40,725 nucleotides of DNA from an uncultured Mycoplasmatota bacterium (GTDB lineage Bacteria > Bacillota_I > Bacilli_A > RF39 > UBA660). Within the stretch, counting starts at the first letter, position 1. Every line of letters begins with the position of its first letter. The notes below the pieces were generated by a model that saw only the letters and a list, made by a program, of their open reading frames with translations, did no database searches and was not told the DNA's origin. The stretch lies in contig CANAXT010000007.1 of the NCBI GenBank assembly GCA_947365915.1, forward strand, positions 1 to 40,725. The letters are read 5' to 3'. Shown one piece after another: positions 1 through 9,243 of the stretch. Position numbers and translations under genes: made by a program.

Positions 1-71
1 AAAGACTACTGATATTCTTTACAGTAATCTTTGTATACTTTTTCAGCAACCTCCTTATTTGGCTTATTTTT

Positions 72-1694
72 TTATATACTATCACATTGCGTAATTACTT
101 TAGGAACCACTTGTTTTTTTCTAGAAAGAATATCAGGAATATAAACTCCTAATTCAGCCTCAGACAAATTAAATGCTCCCTTTATAACATCTTTTGCCCC
201 ATCACTAAATAACATATGAGAACCATTTCGAATTACATCAGTTACAATTAAAATCGTAAATAAATAATCATTATCAAGAGAAACTTGATTTAATAACTGT
301 TGATATTCCAATTTTTTATCTAAAATCTCATCTACATCAGCTACCATAATTTGTGCAATAGACATCTTATGTTCCCCTAATGGATAAGTTTTAAAATCTG
401 TATAAAGAACCTCTTCAATCGTTTTACCAGCAATCGATAAACCAGCTTTCAACATTTTTTCCCCATACTCTTTAAAATCAAGCTCAGCGATTTTACTAAG
501 TTCACTTACAACCTTATGATCTAGATCAGTAGTAGTAGGAGACTTTAAAATCATCGTATCAGATAAAATACCAGATAACATCAAACCAGCCATAGACTTT
601 GGAATAGGAATTAAATTTTCCTGATACATTTGATAAATAACCGTATTTGAACTACCAACAGGCATATTTCGAAAATTGATTGGCATTTCAGTACCGACAG
701 ACCCAATATTATGATGATCTACAATTTCAATAATTTCAGCCTCATCTAACCCAATCGCACTTTGTTCATAAGTATTATGATCAACAAGAATTACCTTATG
801 TCTAGCAATATCATGCGCATCAGAAAGACGAACAATTCCAAGACAACGATTCTTATGATCCATAACAGGATAATAACTATATTTTGTTTTATTTGCAATA
901 GAAACAAACTCAGTGACATCCTCAGAATCTTGAATACAAAGAACATCCCGAACCGATAACACATCACAAGCATACTTACACAAACTTAAAATTCGAGTTA
1001 CCTTAAATGTATCATAATCCGTTTTAATAATATTGACCTTATTTTTTCTAGCAATCTCCAAATGCTCTGGCTTTATATCAGAAATACCAGTTAAAATAAT
1101 TAACTTAACCCCTTGATTTACTGCATATTCAATAATACTATGACGATCTCCCATAATTAAAATTTTAGAAGAATCTAACTTAACATTTTCAATAAAAGTA
1201 GTACTTTTATAAGCAGCAACTAATGTTTCTCCCTCAATCTCATCATCAAAACGACTCACTTCTTTTCCTTTTAAAACCTCTAAAATATTATCATAAGAAG
1301 CCTTAAATTGGTGTAAATCATCAGACAACTGATCATTCGCAATATCACCCATACTAAGAATACCAACCAATTTTTGATTGCAATCTACCACTGGGATCTT
1401 ATGAATATTCGCTTTAGCCATTTCTAAAAAACCATGATAAATAGAAGCCTTATCATCAATAAAATATCCCTTAGAATAATTAAGATCTTTTACCTTTGCC
1501 TTCACATCATTTAAATACTTTGGCTCTTTAACACCAAAAAAATTTAAAACAAACCTTGTTTCATTATTAATTTCGCTTAAAACAACAGGAACAGTATCCA
1601 TACCTAGTTGATTTTTTAAATAAGAAAGTGCAATCGCTCCTGCCACACTATCAGTATCAGGTCTACGATGACCAAAAATAAATACTTTTTCCAT
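72..1694 (-). CDS. ppaC: Manganese-dependent inorganic pyrophosphatase, family II, with CBS and DRTGG domains
   Basis: Hydrolyses pyrophosphate to two phosphates in the cytoplasm, pulling biosynthetic reactions forward. The DHH metal-site motif GHRRPDTDS lies at residues 8-16. A regulatory insert of about residues 70-300 follows (CBS, DRTGG-like segment, CBS), then the second half of the DHH domain with VDHNTYEQS and EIVDHHNIG, and a C-terminal DHHA2 domain. At 540 residues it matches the CBS-containing subfamily rather than the plain ~310-residue form. In that family the CBS pair binds adenine nucleotides and tunes activity. The start follows a strong AGGAGG. The gene is divergent from spoVT, with about 106 bases between the start codons. 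Confidence 0.93.
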   Translation of the reverse strand: MEKVFIFGHRRPDTDSVAGAIALSYLKNQLGMDTVPVVLSEINNETRFVLNFFGVKEPKYLNDVKAKVKDLNYSKGYFIDDKASIYHGFLEMAKANIHKIPVVDCNQKLVGILSMGDIANDQLSDDLHQFKASYDNILEVLKGKEVSRFDDEIEGETLVAAYKSTTFIENVKLDSSKILIMGDRHSIIEYAVNQGVKLIILTGISDIKPEHLEIARKNKVNIIKTDYDTFKVTRILSLCKYACDVLSVRDVLCIQDSEDVTEFVSIANKTKYSYYPVMDHKNRCLGIVRLSDAHDIARHKVILVDHNTYEQSAIGLDEAEIIEIVDHHNIGSVGTEMPINFRNMPVGSSNTVIYQMYQENLIPIPKSMAGLMLSGILSDTMILKSPTTTDLDHKVVSELSKIAELDFKEYGEKMLKAGLSIAGKTIEEVLYTDFKTYPLGEHKMSIAQIMVADVDEILDKKLEYQQLLNQVSLDNDYLFTILIVTDVIRNGSHMLFSDGAKDVIKGAFNLSEAELGVYIPDILSRKKQVVPKVITQCDSI

Positions 1695-1800
1695 AAACGC
1701 CTCCTAAAAAATGTATACAACATTATATCATATTTTTTATAAATTGTATCGTATAAATTCTTTATTTTCTCACAAAATATGGATAGAAAGTGAGGTATTT

Positions 1801-2328
1801 ATGAAATCAACAGGTGTAATTAGAAGGATTGATGAACTAGGTAGAATAGTAATACCAAAAGAAATAAGAAAAACACTTCGAATCAAAGAAGGAGAAAATC
1901 TAGAAATTTATATTGAAAACGAAAATATAATTTTAAAAAAATATTCAGCCATGAAAAACCTAAATGACTTTGCTCAAAACCTAACAGACTCCATATATAG
2001 TTTATTAAAAAATAACATTTTTATTATGGATACAGATAACATTATCGCAGCAACAGGAGAATTAAAGAAAAAGTATTTAGGAAAACCAATTAGTGAAACC
2101 ATAGAAAACTATATCAGTAGAAGAGATAGCATGCTAGAAAAATATCCTAAAAAACTAAAAATAACGGAAGAAGAAGAAGAAGGATGCTTTGCCTATTCTT
2201 CCATAGTAGCCAATGGAGATGCCGTAGGAATGATACTCATATTTTCAAAAGACGAATCATTAACTGGTAGTGAAGAACAAATTGTAAAAATAATCGCGAA
2301 TTTTTTAGCGAAACATCTTGAACAATAA
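1801..2328 (+). CDS. spoVT: Stage V sporulation protein T-like transcription regulator
   Basis: 175 residues. The N-terminal ~50 residues are an AbrB/SpoVT swapped-hairpin DNA-binding domain (KSTGVIRRIDELGRIVIPKE). The remaining ~120 residues fit the GAF-like domain of SpoVT, so this is not the short AbrB form. In Bacillus, SpoVT is a forespore regulator active with sigma G; its role here is inferred. I chose the ATG at 1801, preceded by AGTGAGGT. An upstream in-frame ATG at 1711 would add 30 residues lying outside the domain. The -35 box of the next promoter overlaps the end of this gene. Its presence suggests sporulation ability or recent sporulating ancestry. Confidence 0.88.
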   Translation: MKSTGVIRRIDELGRIVIPKEIRKTLRIKEGENLEIYIENENIILKKYSAMKNLNDFAQNLTDSIYSLLKNNIFIMDTDNIIAATGELKKKYLGKPISETIENYISRRDSMLEKYPKKLKITEEEEEGCFAYSSIVANGDAVGMILIFSKDESLTGSEEQIVKIIANFLAKHLEQ

Positions 2329-2346
2329 GAATAGTTGTGTTATAAT
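2318..2346 (+). promoter_or_regulatory. Promoter of the dut-metG operon
   Basis: TTGAAC (2318-2323), a 17-base spacer, then TATAAT (2341-2346). It lies across the spoVT stop codon and directly precedes the T-box leader. Confidence 0.8.
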
Positions 2347-2359
2347 GACGTCGTTTAAA

Positions 2360-2602
2360 AACTTTGAAAGAGAGAAAACTAGAAAATTATTTTAGAGAAC
2401 TTGTGGTAGGTGAAAACAAGCAATAAGGACTAGTAGAAATGGCTCTGGAGTTGTTTATTCGAATAATGAGAATAAAACGTGATTCGCGTTAAGAAATCAA
2501 GGCAAAAAAGATATGTGTAGAAAATGCACAAAATACCGATTTTTGCGAAAAAAGGTGGTACCACGTTACAACACGTCCTTTCAATTTAGGCGTGTTTTTT
2601 TA
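2360..2602 (+). promoter_or_regulatory. T-box riboswitch leader, methionine specifier
   Basis: The canonical T-box sequence AAGGTGGTACCACG lies at about 2551-2565. It is followed by a terminator hairpin (ACACG...CGTGT, about 2570-2595) and a T run. Upstream are the AGAGAG element and a specifier region GTAGAAATGGCTCTGGAG, in which ATG at 2439-2441 is the likely specifier codon. Uncharged tRNA-Met would then stabilise the antiterminator. That specificity agrees with metG being the second gene of the operon. Confidence 0.92.
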
Positions 2603-2625
2603 ATCATTAAGGATGGAGGAATAAA

Positions 2626-3117
2626 ATGGCAAGATATTTTGAAAAAATAAGTTGGGAACAATGGCAAAAAGATATTGGAAATGACAAACAAATTTACGAC
2701 AACCACAAACTACCAAAACGTCAAACAAAATATAGCGCGGCATATGATTTTGAAAGCCCAATCGCATTTACTTTACACACAGGAGAAATAAAAACAGTCC
2801 CAACTGGTGTCAAATTTACGATGAATGAAGACGAATTCCTCATGCTGGTAATAAGGAGTAGTATGGGATTTAAACATAACGTTCGAATGACCAACCAAAT
2901 TGGAATCTTTGAAAAAGACTTTTATAACAATAAAACAAATGAAGGACATGCCATGATTTGTCTTCAAAATCATGGAACCGAAGACTATAATGTTAAAATA
3001 GGAGACCGAATTGCACAAGGAATATTTTCAAAATTTTTAACAATCGATAATGAAGAAGAAATAAAGACAATAAGAACTGGTGGATTAGGAAGTACAAATA
3101 AGGAGGAAACCAAATGA
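2626..3117 (+). CDS. dut: dUTP diphosphatase
   Basis: Hydrolyses dUTP to dUMP and pyrophosphate, keeping uracil out of DNA and feeding dTMP synthesis. Five dUTPase motifs are recognisable in order: AAYDF, RSSMG, NQIGIFEKDFYN (a divergent motif 3, where the usual ID.DY reads FEKDFY), GDRIAQGIF, and the glycine-rich C-terminal TGGLGST. At 163 residues it is slightly longer than typical trimeric dUTPases, with an N-terminal extension of about 30 residues. It is the first gene behind the T-box and overlaps metG by four bases (ATGA), so the two are probably translationally coupled. The window also encodes ung, the other arm of uracil exclusion. Confidence 0.88.
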   Translation: MARYFEKISWEQWQKDIGNDKQIYDNHKLPKRQTKYSAAYDFESPIAFTLHTGEIKTVPTGVKFTMNEDEFLMLVIRSSMGFKHNVRMTNQIGIFEKDFYNNKTNEGHAMICLQNHGTEDYNVKIGDRIAQGIFSKFLTIDNEEEIKTIRTGGLGSTNKEETK

Positions 3118-4670
3118 AAGAAAAATTTTATATTACAACAGCCATTACATACACCTCAGGAAAACCACACATTGGAAACACATATGAAATTGTATTAGCA
3201 GATGCCATAGCCCGTTATAAAAGACTAATGGGATACGATGTATACTTTCAAACAGGAACAGATGAACATGGAGAAAAAATAGAACAAAAAGCCAAAGAAA
3301 AAGGAAAAAAACCACAAGAATTTGTAGACGAAGTCGCTCTAGAAGTCCGTCGAATTTGGGATGTAATGAATACTAGTTATGACAAATTTGTGAGAACAAC
3401 CTCACCATCTCATAAAAATCAAGTAGCCAAAATATTCAAAAAATTGTATGATCAAGGAGACATCTACAAAGGAGAATATGAAGGCCTTTACTGCACACCA
3501 TGTGAATCCTTTTTTACAGAAACTCAAGTAATTGACTCAAAATGTCCAGACTGTGGTCGTGAAGTACATAAAATGAAAGAAGAAGCTTACTTCCTAAAAC
3601 TAAGTAACTACAGCAAAAAACTAGAAGAATACATAGAAACTCATCCAGACTTTATAGAACCAATCAGTCGTAAAAACGAAATCATGAATAACTTTATCAA
3701 ACCAGGATTACAAGACTTATGCGTATCAAGAACTTCATTTGATTGGGGAATTCCAGTAGAATTTGATCCAGGACATATCGTCTACGTATGGATAGACGCA
3801 TTAAGTAACTATATTACCTTCTTAGGATACAACGTAGAAGGTAATGCAACCGAAGAATTCAAAAAATATTGGCCAGCAGATCTTCACTTAATCGGAAAAG
3901 ACATATTACGATTTCATACCATTTATTGGCCAATTATGTTAATGGCTCTTGATTTACCACTTCCAAAAAAAATATTTGGACATCCATGGTTATTAATGGG
4001 AAACGACAAAATGAGCAAATCAAAAGGCAATATTATTTATGCAGACGACCTAGTAAGTGCCTTTGGAGTAGATGCCATTCGTTATTACCTATTACATGAA
4101 ATTCCGTTTGCTAACGATGGAACATTTACCTATGAATTACTAATTGAAAGAGTAAATTCTGATTTAGCCAACATCTTAGGAAACTTAGTCAATAGAACAA
4201 TCTCAATGTCTAAAAAATACTTTGAAGGAGAAATAAAAGAACCAACAAAGAAAGAACCAATTGATGAAGAACTAATCAATATTGTCGTAAGTGCCCCAGC
4301 CAAAATAGAAGAAAAAATGAAAGAATATCGTATCGCAGATGCCATAGACGAAATATTTGAAATATTTAAAAGAAGTAACAAATATATTGATGAAACACTT
4401 CCATGGATATTAGCCAAAGAAGGAAAAAACGAAAGACTAGCTACCGTCCTTTATAACTTATTAGAATCCATCAGAATTGGAGCAATATTACTTGAGCCTT
4501 TTTTACCAGATACAGCAGATGCCATATTCAAACAATTGAACACAGAAAATCGATTTATAGAATCAATCAAAGACTTTAACGGATTAGACGTTGGAATCAT
4601 ATTAAACGATCCAACCCCATTATTTGTCAGAATTGACAAAGAAACCAAACTAAAAGAAATGTGTAAATAG
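3114..4670 (+). CDS. metG: Methionyl-tRNA synthetase
   Basis: Charges tRNA-Met with methionine using ATP. It is a class I synthetase with the HIGH-type motif as HIGN at residues 19-22 and KMSKS at 299-303. A four-cysteine zinc knuckle lies between (CTPC, then CPDC, about residues 127-148). At 518 residues it lacks the C-terminal EMAPII-like tRNA-binding domain carried by Bacillus MetG of about 650 residues. It overlaps dut and lies behind a Met-specific T-box, which fits feedback by uncharged tRNA-Met. Confidence 0.96.
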   Translation: MKEKFYITTAITYTSGKPHIGNTYEIVLADAIARYKRLMGYDVYFQTGTDEHGEKIEQKAKEKGKKPQEFVDEVALEVRRIWDVMNTSYDKFVRTTSPSHKNQVAKIFKKLYDQGDIYKGEYEGLYCTPCESFFTETQVIDSKCPDCGREVHKMKEEAYFLKLSNYSKKLEEYIETHPDFIEPISRKNEIMNNFIKPGLQDLCVSRTSFDWGIPVEFDPGHIVYVWIDALSNYITFLGYNVEGNATEEFKKYWPADLHLIGKDILRFHTIYWPIMLMALDLPLPKKIFGHPWLLMGNDKMSKSKGNIIYADDLVSAFGVDAIRYYLLHEIPFANDGTFTYELLIERVNSDLANILGNLVNRTISMSKKYFEGEIKEPTKKEPIDEELINIVVSAPAKIEEKMKEYRIADAIDEIFEIFKRSNKYIDETLPWILAKEGKNERLATVLYNLLESIRIGAILLEPFLPDTADAIFKQLNTENRFIESIKDFNGLDVGIILNDPTPLFVRIDKETKLKEMCK

Positions 4671-4705
4671 TTGTAAATTGTCGAACAAAAAACATATAGT
4701 TTTAG

Positions 4706-4735
4706 TTGCTCCAACATAAAAAAACGTGCTATAGT
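4706..4735 (+). promoter_or_regulatory. Candidate promoter of the 55-residue membrane protein
   Basis: TTGCTC (4706-4711), an 18-base spacer and TATAGT (4730-4735), about 40 bases before the start codon of the small gene. Confidence 0.5.
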
Positions 4736-4777
4736 AGTAGTGTTGTTGAGAAAATTTTAATTATAGAGGGAGAAATT

Positions 4778-4945
4778 ATGACTACTAAGAATAAAGATAT
4801 GAAGTGGGTTGTACTTGGATTCATCACTGTTTCATTACTCATCTTTGGTAGTATCGTAGTAGACTATAATTGGATGGATGTAATATATCTAATATGCTTA
4901 TTTGTATATATGATACGTTATCTCTACATAAAAATAAAATGTTAA
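4778..4945 (+). CDS. Small hypothetical membrane protein
   Basis: 55 residues, not recognised. After a charged N-terminus (MTTKNKDMK) come two hydrophobic stretches, about residues 10-26 and 33-48, separated by a short DYNWMD segment. It ends in a basic tail, so a two-pass membrane protein is likely. The start at 4778 follows a good GAGGGAG site. A longer reading from 4706 would run through the promoter and is less likely. It has its own promoter and a hairpin terminator, so it is a one-gene unit between metG and parA. No function is proposed. Confidence 0.6.
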   Translation: MTTKNKDMKWVVLGFITVSLLIFGSIVVDYNWMDVIYLICLFVYMIRYLYIKIKC

Positions 4946-4947
4946 AA

Positions 4948-4972
4948 TTATACGAAAGTATAGTTTTTTTTT
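4948..4972 (+). terminator. Rho-independent terminator after the small membrane protein gene
   Basis: Stem TTATAC/GTATAG with GAAA tetraloop (4948-4963), followed by nine T. It begins three bases after the stop codon. Confidence 0.8.
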
Positions 4973-5074
4973 GAACTCAATCAGGAATTCAAGTTTTTTT
5001 GATAAATATGATAGCTATCCACACATATTTATGATAGAATATATTATGAACGTATTTAGAAAATGGTGATGTAA

Positions 5075-5860
5075 ATGGGAAAAATAATAGCTTTAGTCAA
5101 TCAAAAAGGAGGAGTAGGAAAAACAACCTCTAGTATTAACTTAGCCGCCTCATTAGGTGTTTTAAGAGAAAAGGTATTATTAATCGATTTAGATCCACAA
5201 GGAAACGCAACAACAGGAGTAGGAATAGATAAAGGAGAAGTTCAAAAAAATGTGTATGATTTAATGATTGACAATGCAGAAATTAATGAAGTAATCATTA
5301 AAACAAAATTTAAAAACCTCTATATCATACCATCAAACATTGTACTTGCAGGAGCAGATATTGAATTATTAGAAAAAAGCAGACTAGATCCTGAATTTCA
5401 AAAAGGAGGACAACTAAAAAAACACCTAGACCAAGCAAAAACAATGTTTGATTATATTATAATTGACTGTCCACCATCCCTTGGAATATTGACAACCAAT
5501 GCCCTGACAGCAGCTGATTCAGTCATTATCCCAGTACAATGTGAATTTTTCGCCCTAGAAGGAATCATGCAACTATTAAATACCATCATGCTAGCGCAAA
5601 AAAACCTAAACCCAACATTAGATATCGAAGGCGTATTATTAACCATGTTAGATAATAGAACAAACCTAGGATTAGAAGTAGTAGAAGATATCAAAAGCTA
5701 CTTTAAAGAAAGAGTTTACGACACAATTATTCCTAGACTAGTAAGACTATCAGAAGCACCAAGCCATGGGAAACCAATTATAGCCTATGACCCAAATAGT
5801 AGAGGAACAGAAGCCTATTTGAACTTGGCAAAGGAGGTATTAGAACGAAATGGAAAATAG
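5075..5860 (+). CDS. parA: Chromosome partitioning ATPase ParA (Soj type)
   Basis: ATPase that binds DNA non-specifically and drives origin segregation with ParB. The deviant Walker A box NQKGGVGKTT is at residues 9-18. A second conserved motif IDLDPQGNATTG and the Walker B region IIIDCPPSLGILTTNAL follow. At 261 residues it matches chromosomal Soj. A possible extended -10 (TGATAGAAT) lies about 40 bases upstream. The gene overlaps parB by 11 bases, and the order parA-parB-mscS-DUF951 matches the chromosomal partition locus of many Firmicutes rather than a plasmid. Confidence 0.95.
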   Translation: MGKIIALVNQKGGVGKTTSSINLAASLGVLREKVLLIDLDPQGNATTGVGIDKGEVQKNVYDLMIDNAEINEVIIKTKFKNLYIIPSNIVLAGADIELLEKSRLDPEFQKGGQLKKHLDQAKTMFDYIIIDCPPSLGILTTNALTAADSVIIPVQCEFFALEGIMQLLNTIMLAQKNLNPTLDIEGVLLTMLDNRTNLGLEVVEDIKSYFKERVYDTIIPRLVRLSEAPSHGKPIIAYDPNSRGTEAYLNLAKEVLERNGK

Positions 5861-6719
5861 AAGAGCACTTGGAAGAGGATTAGAACAACTCTTCAACAGC
5901 GATAACTTAGACATTGAAAGTATCGAAAAACAAATATATGAAACAACACCAAACGAAGAAATCGTGGAAATTAAAATATCAGACTTACGACCAAATCCAT
6001 ACCAACCAAGAAAAAACTTTAAAGATGATAGCTTAAAAGAACTAGCAACTTCAATAAAAGAACATGGCGTATTTCAACCAATCATCGTAAAAAAAAGCAT
6101 CAAAGGATATGAAATCGTAGCAGGGGAAAGAAGATATCGTGCCAGTAAACTAGCAGGATTAGAAACTATACCAGCTATTATTCGTAAATTTACAGATGAA
6201 CAAATGATGGAAATCGCTCTACTTGAAAATCTTCAAAGAGAAAACTTAAACGCCATAGAAGAAGCAGAAGCCTATAAAGCCATGATTGACAACTTAAACT
6301 TAACTCAAGACGAACTATCAAAAAGAGTAGGAAAAAGTAGAAGTCATATCACAAACCTACTTGGAATCTTAAGACTTCCAAAAGAAGTTCAAAAAGAAGT
6401 AGCAAACGGATCCATCAGCATGGGACATGCTAGAGTATTAAGCAAACTAGAATCAGAAGAAAAAATTATAGAATTATCTCGTCAAATCATCGAAGACAAA
6501 CTACCAGTAAGAGATATCGAAGAAAAAACCAAACAAGGAATTGAACGAAAAAACAAAATCACACGACATAAAGAATCAAACGAATATCAATACGTGGAAG
6601 ACTTATTAAGAGAAAAACTAGATACCAAAGTAAAAATCAAAGAAAAGAAAATCGAAATTCAATTTAGTAATGTTGCAGACTTAAATCGAATCTTAGAAAT
6701 CTTAAACGTAAAGGAGTAA
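5850..6719 (+). CDS. parB: Chromosome partitioning protein ParB (Spo0J type)
   Basis: CTP-dependent DNA clamp that loads at parS and spreads to organise the origin. The CTP-binding motifs NPYQPRKNF and GERRYRASKLAG are at about residues 50-105. They are followed by a helix-turn-helix (TQDELSKRVGKSRSHITNLL) and a C-terminal dimerisation segment. 289 residues is usual for Spo0J. The start codon lies inside parA. No parS palindrome (consensus TGTTTCACGTGAAACA) was found in this window, so the binding sites must lie elsewhere or be diverged. Confidence 0.95.
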   Translation: MENRRALGRGLEQLFNSDNLDIESIEKQIYETTPNEEIVEIKISDLRPNPYQPRKNFKDDSLKELATSIKEHGVFQPIIVKKSIKGYEIVAGERRYRASKLAGLETIPAIIRKFTDEQMMEIALLENLQRENLNAIEEAEAYKAMIDNLNLTQDELSKRVGKSRSHITNLLGILRLPKEVQKEVANGSISMGHARVLSKLESEEKIIELSRQIIEDKLPVRDIEEKTKQGIERKNKITRHKESNEYQYVEDLLREKLDTKVKIKEKKIEIQFSNVADLNRILEILNVKE

Positions 6720-6722
6720 TAT

Positions 6723-7529
6723 ATGGATACTTTTAAAGAAGTCGTATTAGTAAAAGAAGTAATCGATCCAATTCTGATTATTACATTTAGTATTATTATT
6801 TATATGATACTTGGAAGAATAATCAAATATCTTTATAAAAAACCAGTAAAAAGAATGGATCAAAAAAAAAGAAAAACCCTTTTAACAGTACTAAAAAGTG
6901 TAATAAAATATATTATATTATGTATAGATATCATTTTGATTTTAAAAGTTTATAATATTAATACAAGTGCCATATTAACATCGATCGGAGTCATTGGAGC
7001 AGTACTAGGACTTGCAATGCAAGACTTATTAAAAGACATCATAGCAGGACTTACCATTCTATTTGAAGACCAATACAGAGTAGGCGATTGGATTCAAGTA
7101 GGAGACTTCAAAGGAGAAGTAACATTTCTAGGACTAAAAACAACAAAAATCAAAGCCTATACAGGAGAAACAAAAATTGTATCAAATCGTACCCTAACAG
7201 AAATAACAAACTTCAATATGCAAAATTCCTTAGCGATCGTTGATGTATCCGTTGCCTATGAATCAGACTTACAAAAAGTAGAAAGAGTATTATATGCACT
7301 ATGTATTGATCAACAAGATAAAATTCCATTTTTAAAAGGAAAAATTGAATTATTGGGAATCCAAGAACTAGCAGATAGCGCCATTGTTTACAGAATTGTA
7401 GCCCCTTGTAAATCTATGGAACATGTTGGAGTAGAAAGACTTTTAAGAAAAGCAGTCAAAACAGCGCTTGATAGAAACCATATTTCGATTCCATATCCAC
7501 AGGTGGTGGTACACAATGAAGGAGTATAA
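6723..7529 (+). CDS. mscS: Small-conductance mechanosensitive channel, MscS family
   Basis: Membrane channel that releases solutes on hypo-osmotic shock. Hydrophobic segments lie near residues 15-35 and 55-75. They are followed by the pore helix with the MscS glycine/alanine pattern (SIGVIGAVLGLAMQDLLKD). Next come the beta domain (GDWIQVGDFKGEVTFLGLKT, NRTLTEITNFN) and the cytoplasmic vestibule. At 268 residues it is the minimal MscS form. It starts three bases after parB with AAGGAG in front, and its 3' end overlaps the DUF951 gene by 14 bases. It therefore belongs to the partition operon, a common linkage in Firmicutes. Confidence 0.92.
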   Translation: MDTFKEVVLVKEVIDPILIITFSIIIYMILGRIIKYLYKKPVKRMDQKKRKTLLTVLKSVIKYIILCIDIILILKVYNINTSAILTSIGVIGAVLGLAMQDLLKDIIAGLTILFEDQYRVGDWIQVGDFKGEVTFLGLKTTKIKAYTGETKIVSNRTLTEITNFNMQNSLAIVDVSVAYESDLQKVERVLYALCIDQQDKIPFLKGKIELLGIQELADSAIVYRIVAPCKSMEHVGVERLLRKAVKTALDRNHISIPYPQVVVHNEGV

Positions 7530-7695
7530 ATTAGGAAGCATAGTCACCATGAAGAAAGGACATCCATGTGGAACAAACGAATGGGAAATTACAAGAATTG
7601 GAGCAGATATCAAAATAAAATGTAGAGGATGTGGTAGAATTATTATGCTACCAAGAATTGAATTTAATAAAAAATTAAAAAAAATAATTGAGTAG
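7516..7695 (+). CDS. DUF951 family small protein
   Basis: 59 residues matching the DUF951 family usually found beside mscS, parB and ychF in Firmicutes. Visible features are an N-terminal beta-rich segment (GSIVTMKKGHPCGTNEWEI) and a CRGCGRII knuckle that, with the upstream cysteine and histidine, could bind a metal. I place the start at ATG 7516, which overlaps mscS by 14 bases and follows GGTGGTGG. The longer reading from 7468 lies wholly inside mscS. The function of the family is unknown to me; conserved synteny suggests a basic role. Confidence 0.82.
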   Translation: MKEYKLGSIVTMKKGHPCGTNEWEITRIGADIKIKCRGCGRIIMLPRIEFNKKLKKIIE

Positions 7696-7703
7696 GAGGA
7701 GTT

Positions 7704-9221
7704 ATGAAAAAGAAAAAAAACAAAAAGAAGATTATGTTAGGACCAGTAATCACAATAATTCTTTTAACATTCATATTAATGATTATTAGTTCTATTTGTT
7801 CCATGTTAGGAGTAGGTGGTCAAAAAACAGCAATTGTAAATGGCTCCCTAGAATCTTCTTTCGTCACAGTGAGAAACATATTCACAATAGACGGAATGAA
7901 ATATATTTTTAGTAATGTAGTACTAAACTTTCGTGCATTTGAACCCCTAGTACTCATTATTATGTCTTTTATCGCTATTAGCATTGGAGAAGCCAGTGGT
8001 CTTTTCAAAGCCATTTTCACACCATTTAAAAGACTAAATTCGAAAACAACTACATTTTTAATTTTTCTATTAGGAATCATTTCTTCCATCATTGGAGAAT
8101 ATAGTTACATTATGTTAATTCCACTAGTAAGTGTAATGTATAAACATTTAGGAAAAAACCAAGTATTAGGAGTATTAACCATATTTTTAGGAATTACCCT
8201 AGGATATGGAACTGGCGTTTTTTATAACTTTAATACTTACCAATTAGGACAATTAACACAAGAAGCAGCAACCATAGATGTAGATAAAAATTATCAATTT
8301 GGTTTATTATCAAACATATACATAATGCTAGCAAGTACCATCATTCTAGCATTTGTAGGAACCCTACTAATTCATAAATTTTTAGAACCAAAATTCAAAA
8401 AAAGAACACTAGAAGATGATGACTTAGTAATATCAAAAAAAGCTTTAATTATAAGTAATATTACATTTTTAATCATTCTAGGAATTACAATTTACATGAT
8501 TATACCAGGATTACCAAACTCAGGAATTTTACTAGATATGAAACAAGAAACCTATATCGCACAACTATTTAGTGAAACCGCACCATTTAGAGATGGAATT
8601 ATGTTTATCTTTGTAATTATATTTATGATTTGTGGAGGCGTATATGGTTACTTTTCAGGAAACATTAGAAACACACATGAATACAGTTTAGACTTATCAA
8701 AAAGCTTTGATAACATTGGATATGTATTTGTTCTTATGTTCTTTACATCAATCATGTCAGGAATCTTAGAATGGACCAACTTAGGAGAAGTAGTTGCTGT
8801 AAACCTTGTAGAATTTATAAGTTCTCTTCAATTTTCAGGAGTCGCACTTATTGTAAGTCTAATGATAGCGATTATGATTATGAGTATTTTAATCCCATCT
8901 ACCATCACCAAATGGAGTTTAGTTTCACCAATGATCATTCCTCTTTTTATGAGAGCCAATATTACACCAGACTTTACTCAATTTGTATTTACAGTTTCAG
9001 ATGGAATTGGAAAAAGTATTACCCCATTATTCATTTACTTTATTGTTATGATTGCATTCTTACAAAAAGACAATCAAGCAAGTGAAGAAGTAACCATATT
9101 TGGAACGATGAAAAGAATGATGCCAATCATATTAATGATTACAGGACTTTGGATTTTAATACTTACTTGTTGGTTCTTAGCAGGACTTCCACTTGGAATT
9201 GGAGGCTATTCAACCCTTTAA
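7704..9221 (+). CDS. AbgT-family transporter (p-aminobenzoyl-glutamate type)
   Basis: 505 residues with about 11-13 hydrophobic segments, so an integral membrane transporter. Diagnostic stretches resemble AbgT: a helix-rich segment around EYSYIMLIPLVSVMYKHLGK, the following GYGTGVFYNFNTY, and the C-terminal SDGIGKSITPLFIYF hairpin. AbgT proteins import p-aminobenzoyl-glutamate or export sulfonamides using ion gradients; the substrate here cannot be told from sequence. The start follows AGGAGGAG, eight bases after DUF951, so it is probably in the partition operon. It ends at a strong terminator. Confidence 0.78.
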   Translation: MKKKKNKKKIMLGPVITIILLTFILMIISSICSMLGVGGQKTAIVNGSLESSFVTVRNIFTIDGMKYIFSNVVLNFRAFEPLVLIIMSFIAISIGEASGLFKAIFTPFKRLNSKTTTFLIFLLGIISSIIGEYSYIMLIPLVSVMYKHLGKNQVLGVLTIFLGITLGYGTGVFYNFNTYQLGQLTQEAATIDVDKNYQFGLLSNIYIMLASTIILAFVGTLLIHKFLEPKFKKRTLEDDDLVISKKALIISNITFLIILGITIYMIIPGLPNSGILLDMKQETYIAQLFSETAPFRDGIMFIFVIIFMICGGVYGYFSGNIRNTHEYSLDLSKSFDNIGYVFVLMFFTSIMSGILEWTNLGEVVAVNLVEFISSLQFSGVALIVSLMIAIMIMSILIPSTITKWSLVSPMIIPLFMRANITPDFTQFVFTVSDGIGKSITPLFIYFIVMIAFLQKDNQASEEVTIFGTMKRMMPIILMITGLWILILTCWFLAGLPLGIGGYSTL

Positions 9222-9243
9222 AACTGATTTTCAGTTTTTTTTT
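9221..9243 (+). terminator. Rho-independent terminator of the parA-to-transporter operon
   Basis: Perfect 7-bp stem AAACTGA/TCAGTTT with a TTT loop, then a T run that merges into the -35 box of the next promoter. Confidence 0.85.

Noticed and set aside
5018-5026. CTATCCACA, one mismatch from a DnaA box, just upstream of parA
   Set aside because: Only one near match, with no cluster of boxes and no AT-rich unwinding element set apart from the background, so it does not support an origin.
8771-9085. Plus-strand open frame inside the transporter gene
   Set aside because: Out-of-frame shadow of the membrane protein; composition is unlike a real protein.
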